The position numbers and the translations under genes were made by a program. The notes beneath the pieces were generated by a model, which worked only from the letters and a program-made list of their open reading frames with translations, did no database searches and was not told the DNA's origin. A stretch of 64,000 nt of DNA from Streptomyces sp. NBC_01717. GTDB lineage: Bacteria; Actinomycetota; Actinomycetes; Streptomycetales; Streptomycetaceae. Below are positions 54,791-63,594 of this stretch, piece after piece. Numbering within the stretch: the stretch's first letter is position 1; each line of letters begins with the position of its first letter. The DNA is taken from positions 1,426,001 to 1,490,000 of the forward strand of contig NZ_CP109178.1 of assembly GCF_036248255.1 (NCBI RefSeq), written 5' to 3'.

Positions 54791-55978
54791 TCAGCCCTGG
54801 CAAGCCAGCTTCGGGGGGATCGGGTCGGACTTCTTGCGGATGGTGAAGGTGCCGTCGGACCGCGCCTGCGCCAGGTACACCGGCTGGTAGCTGAAGGAGC
54901 TCATTGACTTGAGAAGCCCGACCGGGCCGTCAATGTCTGTGTGCTGGAGCGCCTTGATGACGTCCCGCCCACCGGCACCGGCCTTCCTGACCGCCGCGGC
55001 GAGCGCCTGCACCTGCATGTAGGACACATACGCGTTGACGTCCGGCGCGCCCTTGAGACCGCTTCGCCCGGCCAGATCCTTGAAGACGTCGTTGCCGTTT
55101 CCCTTGATGGCGGCGAAGTAGATACTGGACGACCAGACTCCCTCGGCAGCGGGGCCCAGGGCCTTGGCGGTGCCCTCGCCGAGCAGCACGTCCACCCGCG
55201 TGATGCCCTTGGTACGAGGGTCGGCCGCCCACTGCTTCTGAAGGGCGACGTCGTCGTCACCGATCACGTTGAGGAAGGCGACGTCGGGGCGGGCCTTGAC
55301 GATGTTGGCGATGTCCTGGGAGAAGTCGGCGGTGCCGCTGGGCTCGTAGGCGGTACCGACGACGGTGCCGCCCAGCTTGGTCAGATGCTCCTTGGCCGTC
55401 GCGATGGAGGCCTTCGGCGTGGAGTAGTTGGCACCGAGGAAGTACCACCTCTTCTTGCCCTCGGCGAAGAGTTCGTCGATGGCGGGCAGCGTCTGCTGGT
55501 TGGGCACCAGCCCGAGGCTCGTGAGGTTCCAGGCGCAGATGTTGCCTGCACCGGACGACAGGCTCACCAGCGGGATGTCGAGCCGCTTCGCGAGGGCGTT
55601 GCACGCCAGCAGTTGCGGGCCCGGTATGAAGGCGACGATCGCCTGTGCCTTCTGCTGCTGGATGAGCCGGCTGCAGGCGGTGTTGGCGCTGCGCGCGTCC
55701 GCACCTGCGTCGGCCACCATGGAGGTGAACCGGACGCCGGCCTTGTTGTGCTCGTTGACATCCTCGAGGCCGGCCTTGCTGCCGGCTCGGGCGTGGTCCG
55801 CGTAGACGGAACCCGCTCCGGACAGCTGGAGGATGAAGCCGACCTTGTACGAGTCGGCGGAGCCGCTCGGCGAACCGGCCGACTGGTGCGTTCCGCAGGC
55901 GGACAGGACGAGCGCCATGGCGCTCGACATGGCAAGCACGGCGATCGGTCGCCGTCCGTGTCGGATGAGTCGGGCCAT
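54791..55978 (-). CDS. Amino-acid/urea-type ABC lipoprotein binding protein
   Basis: 395-aa periplasmic-binding protein of the LivK/amide family. A basic N-terminus and hydrophobic helix end in the lipobox LVLSAC (Cys near residue 28). The mature start is VGFILQLSGAGSVYADHARAGSKAG; HAAT proteins bind branched amino acids, amides or aromatic acids. Here the context (CoA-transferase, P450s, dehydratase) favours an aromatic or hydroxy acid over an amino acid. ATG at 55978 with GAGGAG; a frame to 56113 is not supported. First gene of the importer operon. Confidence 0.92.
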   Translation of the reverse strand: MARLIRHGRRPIAVLAMSSAMALVLSACGTHQSAGSPSGSADSYKVGFILQLSGAGSVYADHARAGSKAGLEDVNEHNKAGVRFTSMVADAGADARSANTACSRLIQQQKAQAIVAFIPGPQLLACNALAKRLDIPLVSLSSGAGNICAWNLTSLGLVPNQQTLPAIDELFAEGKKRWYFLGANYSTPKASIATAKEHLTKLGGTVVGTAYEPSGTADFSQDIANIVKARPDVAFLNVIGDDDVALQKQWAADPRTKGITRVDVLLGEGTAKALGPAAEGVWSSSIYFAAIKGNGNDVFKDLAGRSGLKGAPDVNAYVSYMQVQALAAAVRKAGAGGRDVIKALQHTDIDGPVGLLKSMSSFSYQPVYLAQARSDGTFTIRKKSDPIPPKLACQG

Positions 55979-56155
55979 CGGCTGTCTCCTCGGGGGATTG
56001 CTGGATGCCGTTGCCATGTCGGCCTCGGCGGACAGGTCGTGCGGTGTGCACGGGAGGGGACCGCGGCAAACAACGGAAGCCCGGGCGGGTAGGGGTGGCC
56101 TGGGCCTGACCACAGGAGATGGCGCACTCCGTCGTAGCGCTGGAACGTGACGTGA

Positions 56156-56184
56156 AACATAGAAAGTACGTTGCCGGGTGTCAA
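56156..56184 (-). promoter_or_regulatory. Promoter of the ABC importer operon
   Basis: On the minus strand, TTGACA (56184-56179), 17-bp spacer, TATGTT (56161-56156). Close to the sigma-70/HrdB consensus. Confidence 0.65.
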
Positions 56185-56307
56185 TGAATGTGTCTCATAT
56201 TGCTGCACAACGCTTTGGCGACCTACGCGGAACAAGAGTGCGTATCTAACCTCAAATCGCCCATATATATGCGACGTTGAGCGGGATTTAACCTCGACAC
56301 GAGATAC

Positions 56308-56336
56308 TTGCCTTCCGGATCGTCGCTGCATATGTT
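56308..56336 (+). promoter_or_regulatory. Promoter of the dehydratase-like operon
   Basis: TTGCCT at 56308-56313, 17-bp spacer, TATGTT at 56331-56336, 54 bp before the first start codon. Confidence 0.55.
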
Positions 56337-56390
56337 GCTTATCGCGACCGGTCGAACTCGCCGGAAGCAGTACATGAGAGGTGGCGGACG

Positions 56391-57539
56391 TTGAGATCAC
56401 TGCAGCATCTCCTCACGGTCTACGAGTCCCGGAACGACCCGTTGCCCGCCGAGGTGCAAAGCCGCCCCGTGGTCGCATGCGTCGGTGCGGACGTGCCTGC
56501 CGAGGTGCTCACCGCCGCCGGATTCGTCCCGTTCCGGCTGGCCGGCCGCGCGGATCGGCGCGAGGCAGCCGAGCCGTACTGCGGTCCTGGGATCGACCCG
56601 CTTGCGGTGTCGCAACTCGCCCGTCTCCTGGAGGGCGACGCCGCAAGGACCGCCGGTCTGGTGATGTCCGCCGACACCGAGGGGTCCGTGCGGCTCTTTT
56701 TGTACCTGCGGGAGATCCAACGCCTTGAGGCCCGCGCCACGGTGCCCCGGTTCACGTTCTTCGACCTGGTCCACCTCCCACAGCGCACCTCGGCCGCCTA
56801 CAACCGGACGCGCCTCGACCAGCTGGTCGAGGAGATCAGCAGCTGGGCCGGCCGGCCCGTCACCGACGAGCGGCTGCGGACCGCCGCCGAGCTCCACGAC
56901 CGGGTGCGGGAGCTGATCCGGACGGTCGGCACCCAGCTGCGCAGCGGCCCCGGTGGCCCGCGCCTGACCGGCGCCCAGGCCCTGGCGGTGATCGGATCGG
57001 CTTTCCTCACGACGCCTGAGCACTGGTGCGAGGCCGTGGAGCGGCTGCTCGACGACGCCGGCCGGCTGCCCGCGCTGCGGGGCACTCGCGTGTTCCTGAC
57101 CGGCTGCGATCACGACCACCCGGATGCCTACGAGGCCATCGAGTCGCTGGGCTGTGTGATCGTCGGCGAGGACCACGGCTGGGGAGCCCTCGCCGGCGAG
57201 GTAAGGGTCGGACCCGCATACGACATCCGCAGTGCTCTCATCCGGGCCAGGGCTCTGCAGGCGCCCGCCGCCGCGGGTCACAGCGCCGCCTTGCGGGCCG
57301 CGCAGACGGCGCGCATGGCCGCCGCGTGCGGCGCGGAACTCGTGGTGGCCTGGGCCCGCTGCCATGACGACGCCCCGCCGTGGGACGTCCCGGCCCAGCG
57401 CGCGGCCCTGCAAGCGCTCGGGATCCCGATGTTCGCCGTTCCTGCTCAGAAGTACGGCGAAGAAAGGAACGAGAACGTGCGCTCACTGTTGGAACCGGCG
57501 CTGCGCCGGCCGGCCCACGCCGCGGGGGTGACCCGGTGA
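56391..57539 (+). CDS. 2-hydroxyacyl-CoA dehydratase/benzoyl-CoA reductase-like subunit (HgdB/BcrC type)
   Basis: 382 aa of the HGD-D/benzoyl-CoA-reductase family, whose members are paired subunits that ligate [4Fe-4S] clusters and perform radical dehydration or ring reduction. Recognisable: PVVACVGADVPAEVLTAAGFVP at the start and VVAWARCHDDAPPWDVPAQR with GIPMF near the end. Seven Cys (30, 64, 213, 239, 255, 313, 324). The place where the family usually has its second cluster Cys reads VMSADTEGSVRLFLYL without Cys. The start is TTG at 56391 with a GAGAGGTGG site; no better start exists nearby. Overlaps the next gene by GTGA. No activator ATPase gene is visible in the window. Confidence 0.8.
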   Translation: MRSLQHLLTVYESRNDPLPAEVQSRPVVACVGADVPAEVLTAAGFVPFRLAGRADRREAAEPYCGPGIDPLAVSQLARLLEGDAARTAGLVMSADTEGSVRLFLYLREIQRLEARATVPRFTFFDLVHLPQRTSAAYNRTRLDQLVEEISSWAGRPVTDERLRTAAELHDRVRELIRTVGTQLRSGPGGPRLTGAQALAVIGSAFLTTPEHWCEAVERLLDDAGRLPALRGTRVFLTGCDHDHPDAYEAIESLGCVIVGEDHGWGALAGEVRVGPAYDIRSALIRARALQAPAAAGHSAALRAAQTARMAAACGAELVVAWARCHDDAPPWDVPAQRAALQALGIPMFAVPAQKYGEERNENVRSLLEPALRRPAHAAGVTR

Positions 57540-58837
57540 CGGCCGATGCCACCGGCCGGCGCAACCGGGTGGTACTGCCCTCCGCAAGCGCGGCCACGGC
57601 CTATCAGCGGCAGTGGTTCGCCGACCTGAAACAGCGTGCCGCGGAGGGCGACCCGGTCGCGCTCGTCAACGCCGATGCCCCGCAGGAGATCCTGCGCGCG
57701 CTCGACATTCCGTACGTGGTCAACCAGTGGTGGGCGTCGGTCTGCGCGGCCAAACAGAAATCCGGCCACTACTTGCGTCTGCTCGCGGACCGCGGTTACC
57801 CCGCCGACCAGGAGGCGTACAACACCCTGGCGCTGGCGAGCACCTTCGACGAGGACCCTCCGTGGGGAGGTCTGCCCCCCATCTCTCTGGTGCTCGCCGA
57901 GGCGACGGGTGACGCCCTGCGCAAGGTCTTCGAGGTCTGGGAACGCGAACACGGCGCCGTCTTCCTGCCCTTCGAGCGCACCATCGCGAACCACCAGGAC
58001 CCCCGTTGGTGGGAGCGGATCGAGGACGACTGGGAAGCGTTGATCGGCACTGCGCGCATCGACCTGATGACCGCAGAACTGACCGGCGCGGTCAAGCATC
58101 TGGAGATGGTCACCGGTCGTGTCTTCGACGAGGAGCGCTTCCGTGAGGTGATGGCCCTGGTCAACGAGCAGCAGTTGTGGAACCGGGCAGCTCGTGACCT
58201 CATCGCCCGCACCAGCCCGGCTCCCATCACGATCAGTGACAGCATCCCCAGCGTCATGATCCCCCAGTGGCACCGCGGGACGGTGTGGGCGCGTGACGCG
58301 GCCCGTACCTTCTACCACGAGGTACGCGACCGGGTGGACACGGGAACGGCCCCCTGCCCCGAGGAGCGGATCCGGCTCATGTGGGTGGGGACCGGCCTCT
58401 GGTTCGACATGGGCTTCTACACCTGGTTCCAGGAGGTGTACGGCGCGGTCTTCGTGTGGTCGATGTACCTCGCGATCGCGGCCGATGGCTACATCCGGCA
58501 CGGCGACGATCCGCTGCGCACCCTGGCCGGCAGATTCGCAGCGTTCCCCGACATGATCAACGCGCCGCCGTGGGCGGCGGAGTGGTACGCCAAGGAGGCG
58601 GTGCACAACCGCATCGACGGCGCGGTCCACATGGCGGGTACCGATCGCCGGGGGACCTACTTCGTCAACCGCGCCTTGGAGGCCGCCGGCGTGCCCGTGC
58701 TGCAGATCGGCGGCGACAGCGGCGACTCCCGGGGCTGGGATGCCCAGGCCGTGCAGGCAGAGGTCTCGGAGTTCATCCGAACCCGGGTGGAACCTGTCGC
58801 CGCTCGCCGTCGCGCCCGGGAGAAGGGCGCCCGCTGA
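57536..58837 (+). CDS. 2-hydroxyacyl-CoA dehydratase/benzoyl-CoA reductase-like subunit (HgdA/BcrB type)
   Basis: 433 aa, partner of the preceding protein. Only two cysteines occur in the whole sequence: Cys70 in ASVCAAKQKSGHYLRLL, aligned with a conserved family ligand position, and Cys274. The other positions that normally carry ligands read YPADQEAYNT and HMAGTDRRG. A three-Cys cluster is therefore not possible. The GVPVLQIGGDSGDSRGWD and C-terminal E-x-R-T-R helices are retained. GTG at 57536, overlapping the previous stop (GTGA). Either the pair works without the usual cluster, or with one bound only by the partner. Confidence 0.8.
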   Translation: MTADATGRRNRVVLPSASAATAYQRQWFADLKQRAAEGDPVALVNADAPQEILRALDIPYVVNQWWASVCAAKQKSGHYLRLLADRGYPADQEAYNTLALASTFDEDPPWGGLPPISLVLAEATGDALRKVFEVWEREHGAVFLPFERTIANHQDPRWWERIEDDWEALIGTARIDLMTAELTGAVKHLEMVTGRVFDEERFREVMALVNEQQLWNRAARDLIARTSPAPITISDSIPSVMIPQWHRGTVWARDAARTFYHEVRDRVDTGTAPCPEERIRLMWVGTGLWFDMGFYTWFQEVYGAVFVWSMYLAIAADGYIRHGDDPLRTLAGRFAAFPDMINAPPWAAEWYAKEAVHNRIDGAVHMAGTDRRGTYFVNRALEAAGVPVLQIGGDSGDSRGWDAQAVQAEVSEFIRTRVEPVAARRRAREKGAR

Positions 58838-58985
58838 ACGTGCCCCGCCGCACCTTGCCGCGGCCGGGCGTCGGTGCCGGCGCCGTGAGCCGGCACCGGC
58901 GTTCCCTGTCACGGCCTTGCACGTGATTGCGCAGTCGAACCATCAGTCCGACCATCCGCTGCCCCCGCTTCCTGTCGAGGTACTC

Positions 58986-60239
58986 ATGTCCCCACAGACC
59001 GCCGAACTTCCCCGACCGCTCGAAGGCATCACCGTCATCGACCTGACCATCGCGCTGGCCGGCCCCTATGCAACGCTGCTGCTGTCCGGGCTCGGGGCAC
59101 GGGTGATCAAGGTCGAGAACCCACGGGGCGGTGACCGGGTCCGCAACAACGCGCCCTATTTCGGCCGCGACGGGCTCACGATGCAGCGCCGCCACGACGA
59201 CGACATTTCCCTGGGGACCCTCGAACGCACCCGGGGCAAGGAGAGCGTGACGCTCGATCTGAAGCACCCGGCCGGCCGCGAGGTCTTCGCGGACCTGGTA
59301 CGGCAGGCCGACGTCGTCGTCGAGAACTACAGCCGCGGCACTGCCGACCGGCTCGGCGTCGGCTACGCGGCCGCCGCCGCGATCAACCCCCGCATCGTGT
59401 ACTGCTCGATCAGCGGCTTCGGGCAGGCCGGGGAGCCGGGGACCGGCAAGGCGATGGACGCGATCGTGCAGGCGCTGTCCGGAACGATGATGACGTCCGG
59501 CAGCCCGGGTGACCCGCCGGTCCGCGTGGGGTTTCCCATCGGCGACCTGTCCGCACCGCTCTACGCGGTCATCGGCGTCCTGGGCGCTCTGCGGCAGGCG
59601 GAGGCAACCGGGATCGGCCAGCATGTCGACGTCTCCATGCTCGGCTCGCTCACCGCGCTGGTCGCCGGCGAGCAGTCGCACCTGCTGACCCGACTCGGCC
59701 TGTCCGGCCGCAACGGCAGGTTCATGCCGCGGCTGGCGCCGTTCGGGGTGTTCGAGACCGCCGATGGCTGGGTGGCCGTCTGTGCACCGGAGGACAAGTT
59801 CGCGCGGGGAGTGCTGACGGCGCTGGGGCGTCCCGAGCTCCTGGCCGACGGGCGGTTCACCACCCGTGACGCGAGGGTGGCTCATGCCGACGAGTTCCAT
59901 GCCCTGATCGAGGAGTGGTCACGTAAGCACCCACAGGACCAGGTGATCGCCGCTCTGGAGGCCCACGGTGTCCCATGCGCGCCGGTCAGGGATCCGGCCG
60001 AGGCCGTCGGGGACGCGTCGCTGCTCAGCCGCGGCGACACCGTTGCGCTCCACCATCCCGCCTACGGCACTGCGGACGGACTGATCGGCAGCGGCATGCC
60101 CGTTCACATGTCCCGCTCCCGTACCGATCTCGCCGACGGTGTTCCCCGCCTCGGTGAGGACAGCCGGCTCGTCTACCGCGAGCTGCTGGGCTACTCCGCG
60201 GAGCGGATCGACGGGCTCGTCGCTGATGGAGCCATCTGA
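58986..60239 (+). CDS. Type III CoA-transferase (CaiB/BaiF family)
   Basis: 417 aa. N-terminal fold GITVIDLTIALAGPYATLLL, VIKVENPRGGD, then GTGKAMDAIVQALSG with the catalytic Asp (in KAMDAIV), which forms the acyl-aspartyl anhydride. C-terminal domain FGVFETADGWVAVCAPED and HGVPCAPVRDPAE. It moves CoA between carboxylic acids and probably activates the imported acid. ATG at 58986 after a CGAGG site. It ends in a TGATG overlap with the PaaX gene. The gap from the dehydratase-like pair is 148 bp. Confidence 0.92.
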   Translation: MSPQTAELPRPLEGITVIDLTIALAGPYATLLLSGLGARVIKVENPRGGDRVRNNAPYFGRDGLTMQRRHDDDISLGTLERTRGKESVTLDLKHPAGREVFADLVRQADVVVENYSRGTADRLGVGYAAAAAINPRIVYCSISGFGQAGEPGTGKAMDAIVQALSGTMMTSGSPGDPPVRVGFPIGDLSAPLYAVIGVLGALRQAEATGIGQHVDVSMLGSLTALVAGEQSHLLTRLGLSGRNGRFMPRLAPFGVFETADGWVAVCAPEDKFARGVLTALGRPELLADGRFTTRDARVAHADEFHALIEEWSRKHPQDQVIAALEAHGVPCAPVRDPAEAVGDASLLSRGDTVALHHPAYGTADGLIGSGMPVHMSRSRTDLADGVPRLGEDSRLVYRELLGYSAERIDGLVADGAI

Positions 60240-61273
60240 TGACGTCTGCTGCCCTTGGACCCACCGGCTCGACACGGTCGGGCGACGTGGTTCCGGCCGC
60301 CGGGGACCCTGGCCCGCATCTGCCTCGCCCGCAGGCGGGGTCGTCGTCTCAGCACCTGTTGACGACCCTGCTGGGCGATTACTGGGCGGGGCGCCCTGAG
60401 CACCTGCCGTCGGCGGCACTCGTGGCTCTGCTCGGCGAGTTCGACATCGGTCCCGCCGCCGCCCGCGCGGCGCTGAACCGGCTGGCCCGGCGCGGCGTGC
60501 TCACCTCGACCAGAGTGGGGCGCTACTCCTACTACGGCTTCGCGCCGGGCGCCGCGGAAGTACTCATGGCCGGCGCATACGAATTCGTGTCCTTCGGACA
60601 GGGCGACCGATCATGGGACGGGCAGTGGACCCTCGCCCTCTTCTCGCTCAACGAGAGGGAACGGGATCTGCGCCACGCCGTGCGCTCGAAACTGCGCTGG
60701 CTGGGTTTCGCCCCGCTCTACGACGGCACGTGGGTGTCGTCCCGCCCGGTGGCCGCCCAGGCCCGCCAGGAGCTGGACGGCCTCGGTATCCGGGACGTCA
60801 CCGTCTTCCGCGCGGCGGTGCAGCCTGGGTCGCCCCGTCGGCCGGTCGACGCCTGGGATCTCGACGAGGTCGAGGCGACCTACGCACGTTTCGTGACGGC
60901 CTACGGCCCGCTGCGCGACCAGGTCCGTGAGGGAGACGTGAGCGCTGCCCAGGCGCTGCTCGCCCGCACAAGGATCATGGACAGCTGGCGCACGTTCCCC
61001 GGTATCGACCCGGATCTCCCCGCCAACCTGCTGCCGCACGAATGGCCGCGGAAGGACGCCCGCACCATCTATGTCGAGGTCTATGACGCCCTCGGCCCCC
61101 TGGCTGCGCTCCGGGTCCGGCAGATCGTGGGCCGGTACGCGCCGGAACTCGCCGAGTACATCGAGTACCGCTCCACAGATCAGCTGCTCGGGTTGGGCCG
61201 GCAGGCGCTGCAGCGTCGCCGCTCCCCCCGACCCCTTCCCAGCCGGCCAACCAGCGATCGGACCCATCCATGA
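60239..61273 (+). CDS. PaaX family transcriptional regulator (first)
   Basis: 344 aa. N-terminal winged helix (QHLLTTLLGDYWAGRPEHLPSA and ARAALNRLARRGVLTSTRVG), central PaaX domain (DGQWTLALFSLNERERDLRHAVRSKLRWLGFAPLYDGTWV) and C-terminal domain (ARTRIMDSWRTFPGIDPDLP ANLLPHEWP). PaaX repressors sense phenylacetyl-CoA or related CoA thioesters, so this gene suggests that an aryl- or acyl-CoA intermediate is the inducer. The start overlaps the CoA-transferase stop, and the P450 start overlaps its own stop (ATGA), so it lies inside the operon it may regulate. Confidence 0.9.
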   Translation: MTSAALGPTGSTRSGDVVPAAGDPGPHLPRPQAGSSSQHLLTTLLGDYWAGRPEHLPSAALVALLGEFDIGPAAARAALNRLARRGVLTSTRVGRYSYYGFAPGAAEVLMAGAYEFVSFGQGDRSWDGQWTLALFSLNERERDLRHAVRSKLRWLGFAPLYDGTWVSSRPVAAQARQELDGLGIRDVTVFRAAVQPGSPRRPVDAWDLDEVEATYARFVTAYGPLRDQVREGDVSAAQALLARTRIMDSWRTFPGIDPDLPANLLPHEWPRKDARTIYVEVYDALGPLAALRVRQIVGRYAPELAEYIEYRSTDQLLGLGRQALQRRRSPRPLPSRPTSDRTHP

Positions 61274-62472
61274 CTGCCGTGGACCCCTGCCCCGACAGGC
61301 CGGACGACTTCGACCCGACGGCCGGCAACGCACCGGACCACGTGCACGCCGAGTACCGCCGGCTGCGGGCCGAGTGCCCCGTCGCGTACAGCAGTTCCTA
61401 CGGCGGTTTCTGGGCCTTGACGCGTCACCGGGAGGTTCGTGCGGCGGCGCTAGACGACCGTACCTTCATCTCCTCGGTCAAGGCCGTCGTCCCCAGTGAT
61501 CCCCGCGGGCTGCGCAGACCTCCGCTGAACTTCGACGCACCCGCGCACACTCCCTACCGCCGGGCGCTGGAGAGGACGCTGCAGCGTGAGCGGCTACAGC
61601 GACTGATGCCGCGGCTGCGCCGGCACGCCGGCAACGAACTCCAGCCGCTGCTCGACCGTGGCCACGGTGACATTGCGCAGGAGTTCGGCACCCGCTTTCC
61701 TGCGTGGACCACGACCGAGTGGCTCAACCTCAGCCCGGACGTGGCTCCGCTGCTGGCCGAGACATCGGCCCGGTGGGTGCAGGCCTGGCGCAGCCAGAAC
61801 AAGGACGTCGTCAACTCGACGAGTCAGAAGCTGTACGACATGGCGCGCGAACTCGTTGCCGACCGGCGACGCAATCCGCGTCCCGTCGACGAGGATCCCG
61901 CGAGTTCTCTTCTCTCCGAACGCATCGACGGCGTGCCTCTGGACCCGGAGCACGTGGTCGGGGCGCTCCGTCAGTCGCTCGTGGTCGGGATGGTGGCACC
62001 GCCGATCATCCTCGGGTCGATCGCCGTCCATCTCGCGGACGAACCGGAATTGCAGCAACGGCTGCGTTCACGTCCGGAGCTGATTCCCGACGCCCTGGAG
62101 GAGTTCCTCCGGCTCTACGCACCGTACCGGGGGTTCGCACGCACCCCGTCCGAGCCCGTGGAGATTCTGGGTCGCACCATTCGCCCGGAAGAGCCCATCA
62201 CGCTCGCGTACGCGTCAGCGAACCGGGACGCCGCGGTCTTCGACGATCCCGACACGTTCCGGATCGATCGGAGGAACATCGCCGAGCATCTCGCTTTCGG
62301 CCGGGGACGGCACCGCTGCCCCGGGGCGCCCATGGCGCGGACGATGCTGAGGATCGCGCTCGAGGAACTCCTGTCCCGTACCACGTCGTTCACCGCCGTC
62401 GGTGAGCGCGAGGGCGCCAGAATGCCTGAACTGGGCATTGTCTCGGCCGAGTTGCAGCTCAGTCCTGCCTAG
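61270..62472 (+). CDS. Cytochrome P450 (second of two)
   Basis: 400-aa P450. Heme loop AFGRGRHRCPGAPMAR with Cys350, ExxR as EEFLR near 277-281. The I-helix reads VGMVAPPIILG (residues 239-249) in place of A/G-G-x-D/E-T, the same odd VAP motif as the first P450. ATG at 61270 overlaps the PaaX stop. It ends 18 bp before a convergent regulator. Redox partners are not nearby. Confidence 0.92.
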   Translation: MTAVDPCPDRPDDFDPTAGNAPDHVHAEYRRLRAECPVAYSSSYGGFWALTRHREVRAAALDDRTFISSVKAVVPSDPRGLRRPPLNFDAPAHTPYRRALERTLQRERLQRLMPRLRRHAGNELQPLLDRGHGDIAQEFGTRFPAWTTTEWLNLSPDVAPLLAETSARWVQAWRSQNKDVVNSTSQKLYDMARELVADRRRNPRPVDEDPASSLLSERIDGVPLDPEHVVGALRQSLVVGMVAPPIILGSIAVHLADEPELQQRLRSRPELIPDALEEFLRLYAPYRGFARTPSEPVEILGRTIRPEEPITLAYASANRDAAVFDDPDTFRIDRRNIAEHLAFGRGRHRCPGAPMARTMLRIALEELLSRTTSFTAVGEREGARMPELGIVSAELQLSPA

Positions 62473-62490
62473 CAGATGGTACTGACCGCC

Positions 62491-63447
62491 TCACGGCGCG
62501 CCGCGCCGTTCTTCTCCGGATGCCCAGTCGGCGGTGGTGCGGTGGCCGGCCAGTTCGGCCACCGCACCGTCGTGGACTGCGGCGAGCTGCCGGAACCGCA
62601 GCTCCGCGAGAGGCGCGAGCCCGTCGTACAGGGCCACGAACAGCGACCGCGCCGTTGTCCGGGGCCAGTCGGGGGGAAGCAGTGCGTCCGGTAGGTCCGG
62701 GTCGATTCCCGGAAAGGTACGCCAGGCGTCCAAGACCTGGATCCGGCCGGCCAGGGCGGCGCTGGGGCTGACCTCTCCCGCCGTCATTCGTACCGCCAGT
62801 TCCTGGTGGTCGGCGACGAAGGTCCGGTAAGCCGCGGCAACGTCGCTCAGATTCCACGCCGCCAGCGGCAGGGTCTCTCCTGCCTCCTCGGCCCTGAAAA
62901 TCGTCAGGCTGTCCACTCCCGCGGCCCGGAAGATCGGTTCGAGAGCCGCCGGATCGGCGTGCGCCGAAACCCACAGCCCGTCGAACAGCGGCGCGAACCC
63001 GAGCCACCTCAGATAGCTGCGTACCCGGTGGCGGACATGGCGCTGCTGTTCCGGAATACTGAAAGCAGCCACCGTCCACAGGCCGTCCCAGTCCGGCTGC
63101 AGCGCGCCGAAACGCACAATGCTCGCGGTCTTGTGCCGGGTGTCCTCGCAGCCGATCGCGCTCAGCCGCAAGTAGGACTGGCGCCCGGACCGCTCGGTCT
63201 CCAGCACTCCTCGCTTGACGAGCCGGTTCGCGGTCGCGCGTGCGCTCGTCTCGCTGATACCGAACTCCGCCAGCAGGGTGATGACCGTACTCATCGACAG
63301 AGCCGCCGGGGCGTCCAGCCAGTGCTCGCCCAGCAACGTGGTCAGCAGCCGTTGCGGAGACGCCCCGGTCTGCTGGCGCGGGAGGACGGATCCCTCCTGT
63401 GCGCGGCGCAGCACAAGCGCCTCGATCGACGGGTTCTTCTCCGGCAT
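62491..63447 (-). CDS. PaaX family transcriptional regulator (second)
   Basis: 318 aa, clearly homologous to the PaaX protein at 60239-61273: SPQRLLTTLLGEHWLDAPAALS, YLRWLGFAPLFDGLWVSA, DAWRTFPGIDPDLPDALLPP. It has the same three-part structure. Minus strand, convergent to the second P450 and downstream of the MaoC gene. Two PaaX paralogues in one island suggest a two-step or antagonistic control. ATG at 63447. Confidence 0.9.
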   Translation of the reverse strand: MPEKNPSIEALVLRRAQEGSVLPRQQTGASPQRLLTTLLGEHWLDAPAALSMSTVITLLAEFGISETSARATANRLVKRGVLETERSGRQSYLRLSAIGCEDTRHKTASIVRFGALQPDWDGLWTVAAFSIPEQQRHVRHRVRSYLRWLGFAPLFDGLWVSAHADPAALEPIFRAAGVDSLTIFRAEEAGETLPLAAWNLSDVAAAYRTFVADHQELAVRMTAGEVSPSAALAGRIQVLDAWRTFPGIDPDLPDALLPPDWPRTTARSLFVALYDGLAPLAELRFRQLAAVHDGAVAELAGHRTTADWASGEERRGAP

Positions 63448-63520
63448 CGCTCCAGCTTAGTACCCCGACCCTCGCGGCCTGGCGACGGTGGAGACAGGGC
63501 TGGTGGCGGGCCGGCAGACC

Positions 63521-63557
63521 GGCGGGAGGAGCCCGGGGCTGGTCGTCGCCTCCCGCC
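63521..63557 (-). terminator. Possible terminator after the MaoC gene
   Basis: Arms GGCGGGAGG / CCTCCCGCC around a 19-nt GC-rich loop, 38 bp past the MaoC stop on the minus strand. Confidence 0.35.
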
Positions 63558-63594
63558 CGCGGCCCCGGGGCACGCTCCTCCCACCGGCGGGGTG

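Larger units (their letters stand above)
55979..56390. promoter_or_regulatory. AT-rich divergent regulatory region
   Basis: 412 bp between the importer and the dehydratase-like genes. About 56140-56380 is much more AT-rich than the rest of the window, with two consensus-like promoters (annotated) facing outwards. It probably controls both halves of the island; PaaX-family repressors encoded nearby are candidates. I could not find a clear PaaX dyad by eye. Confidence 0.5.
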
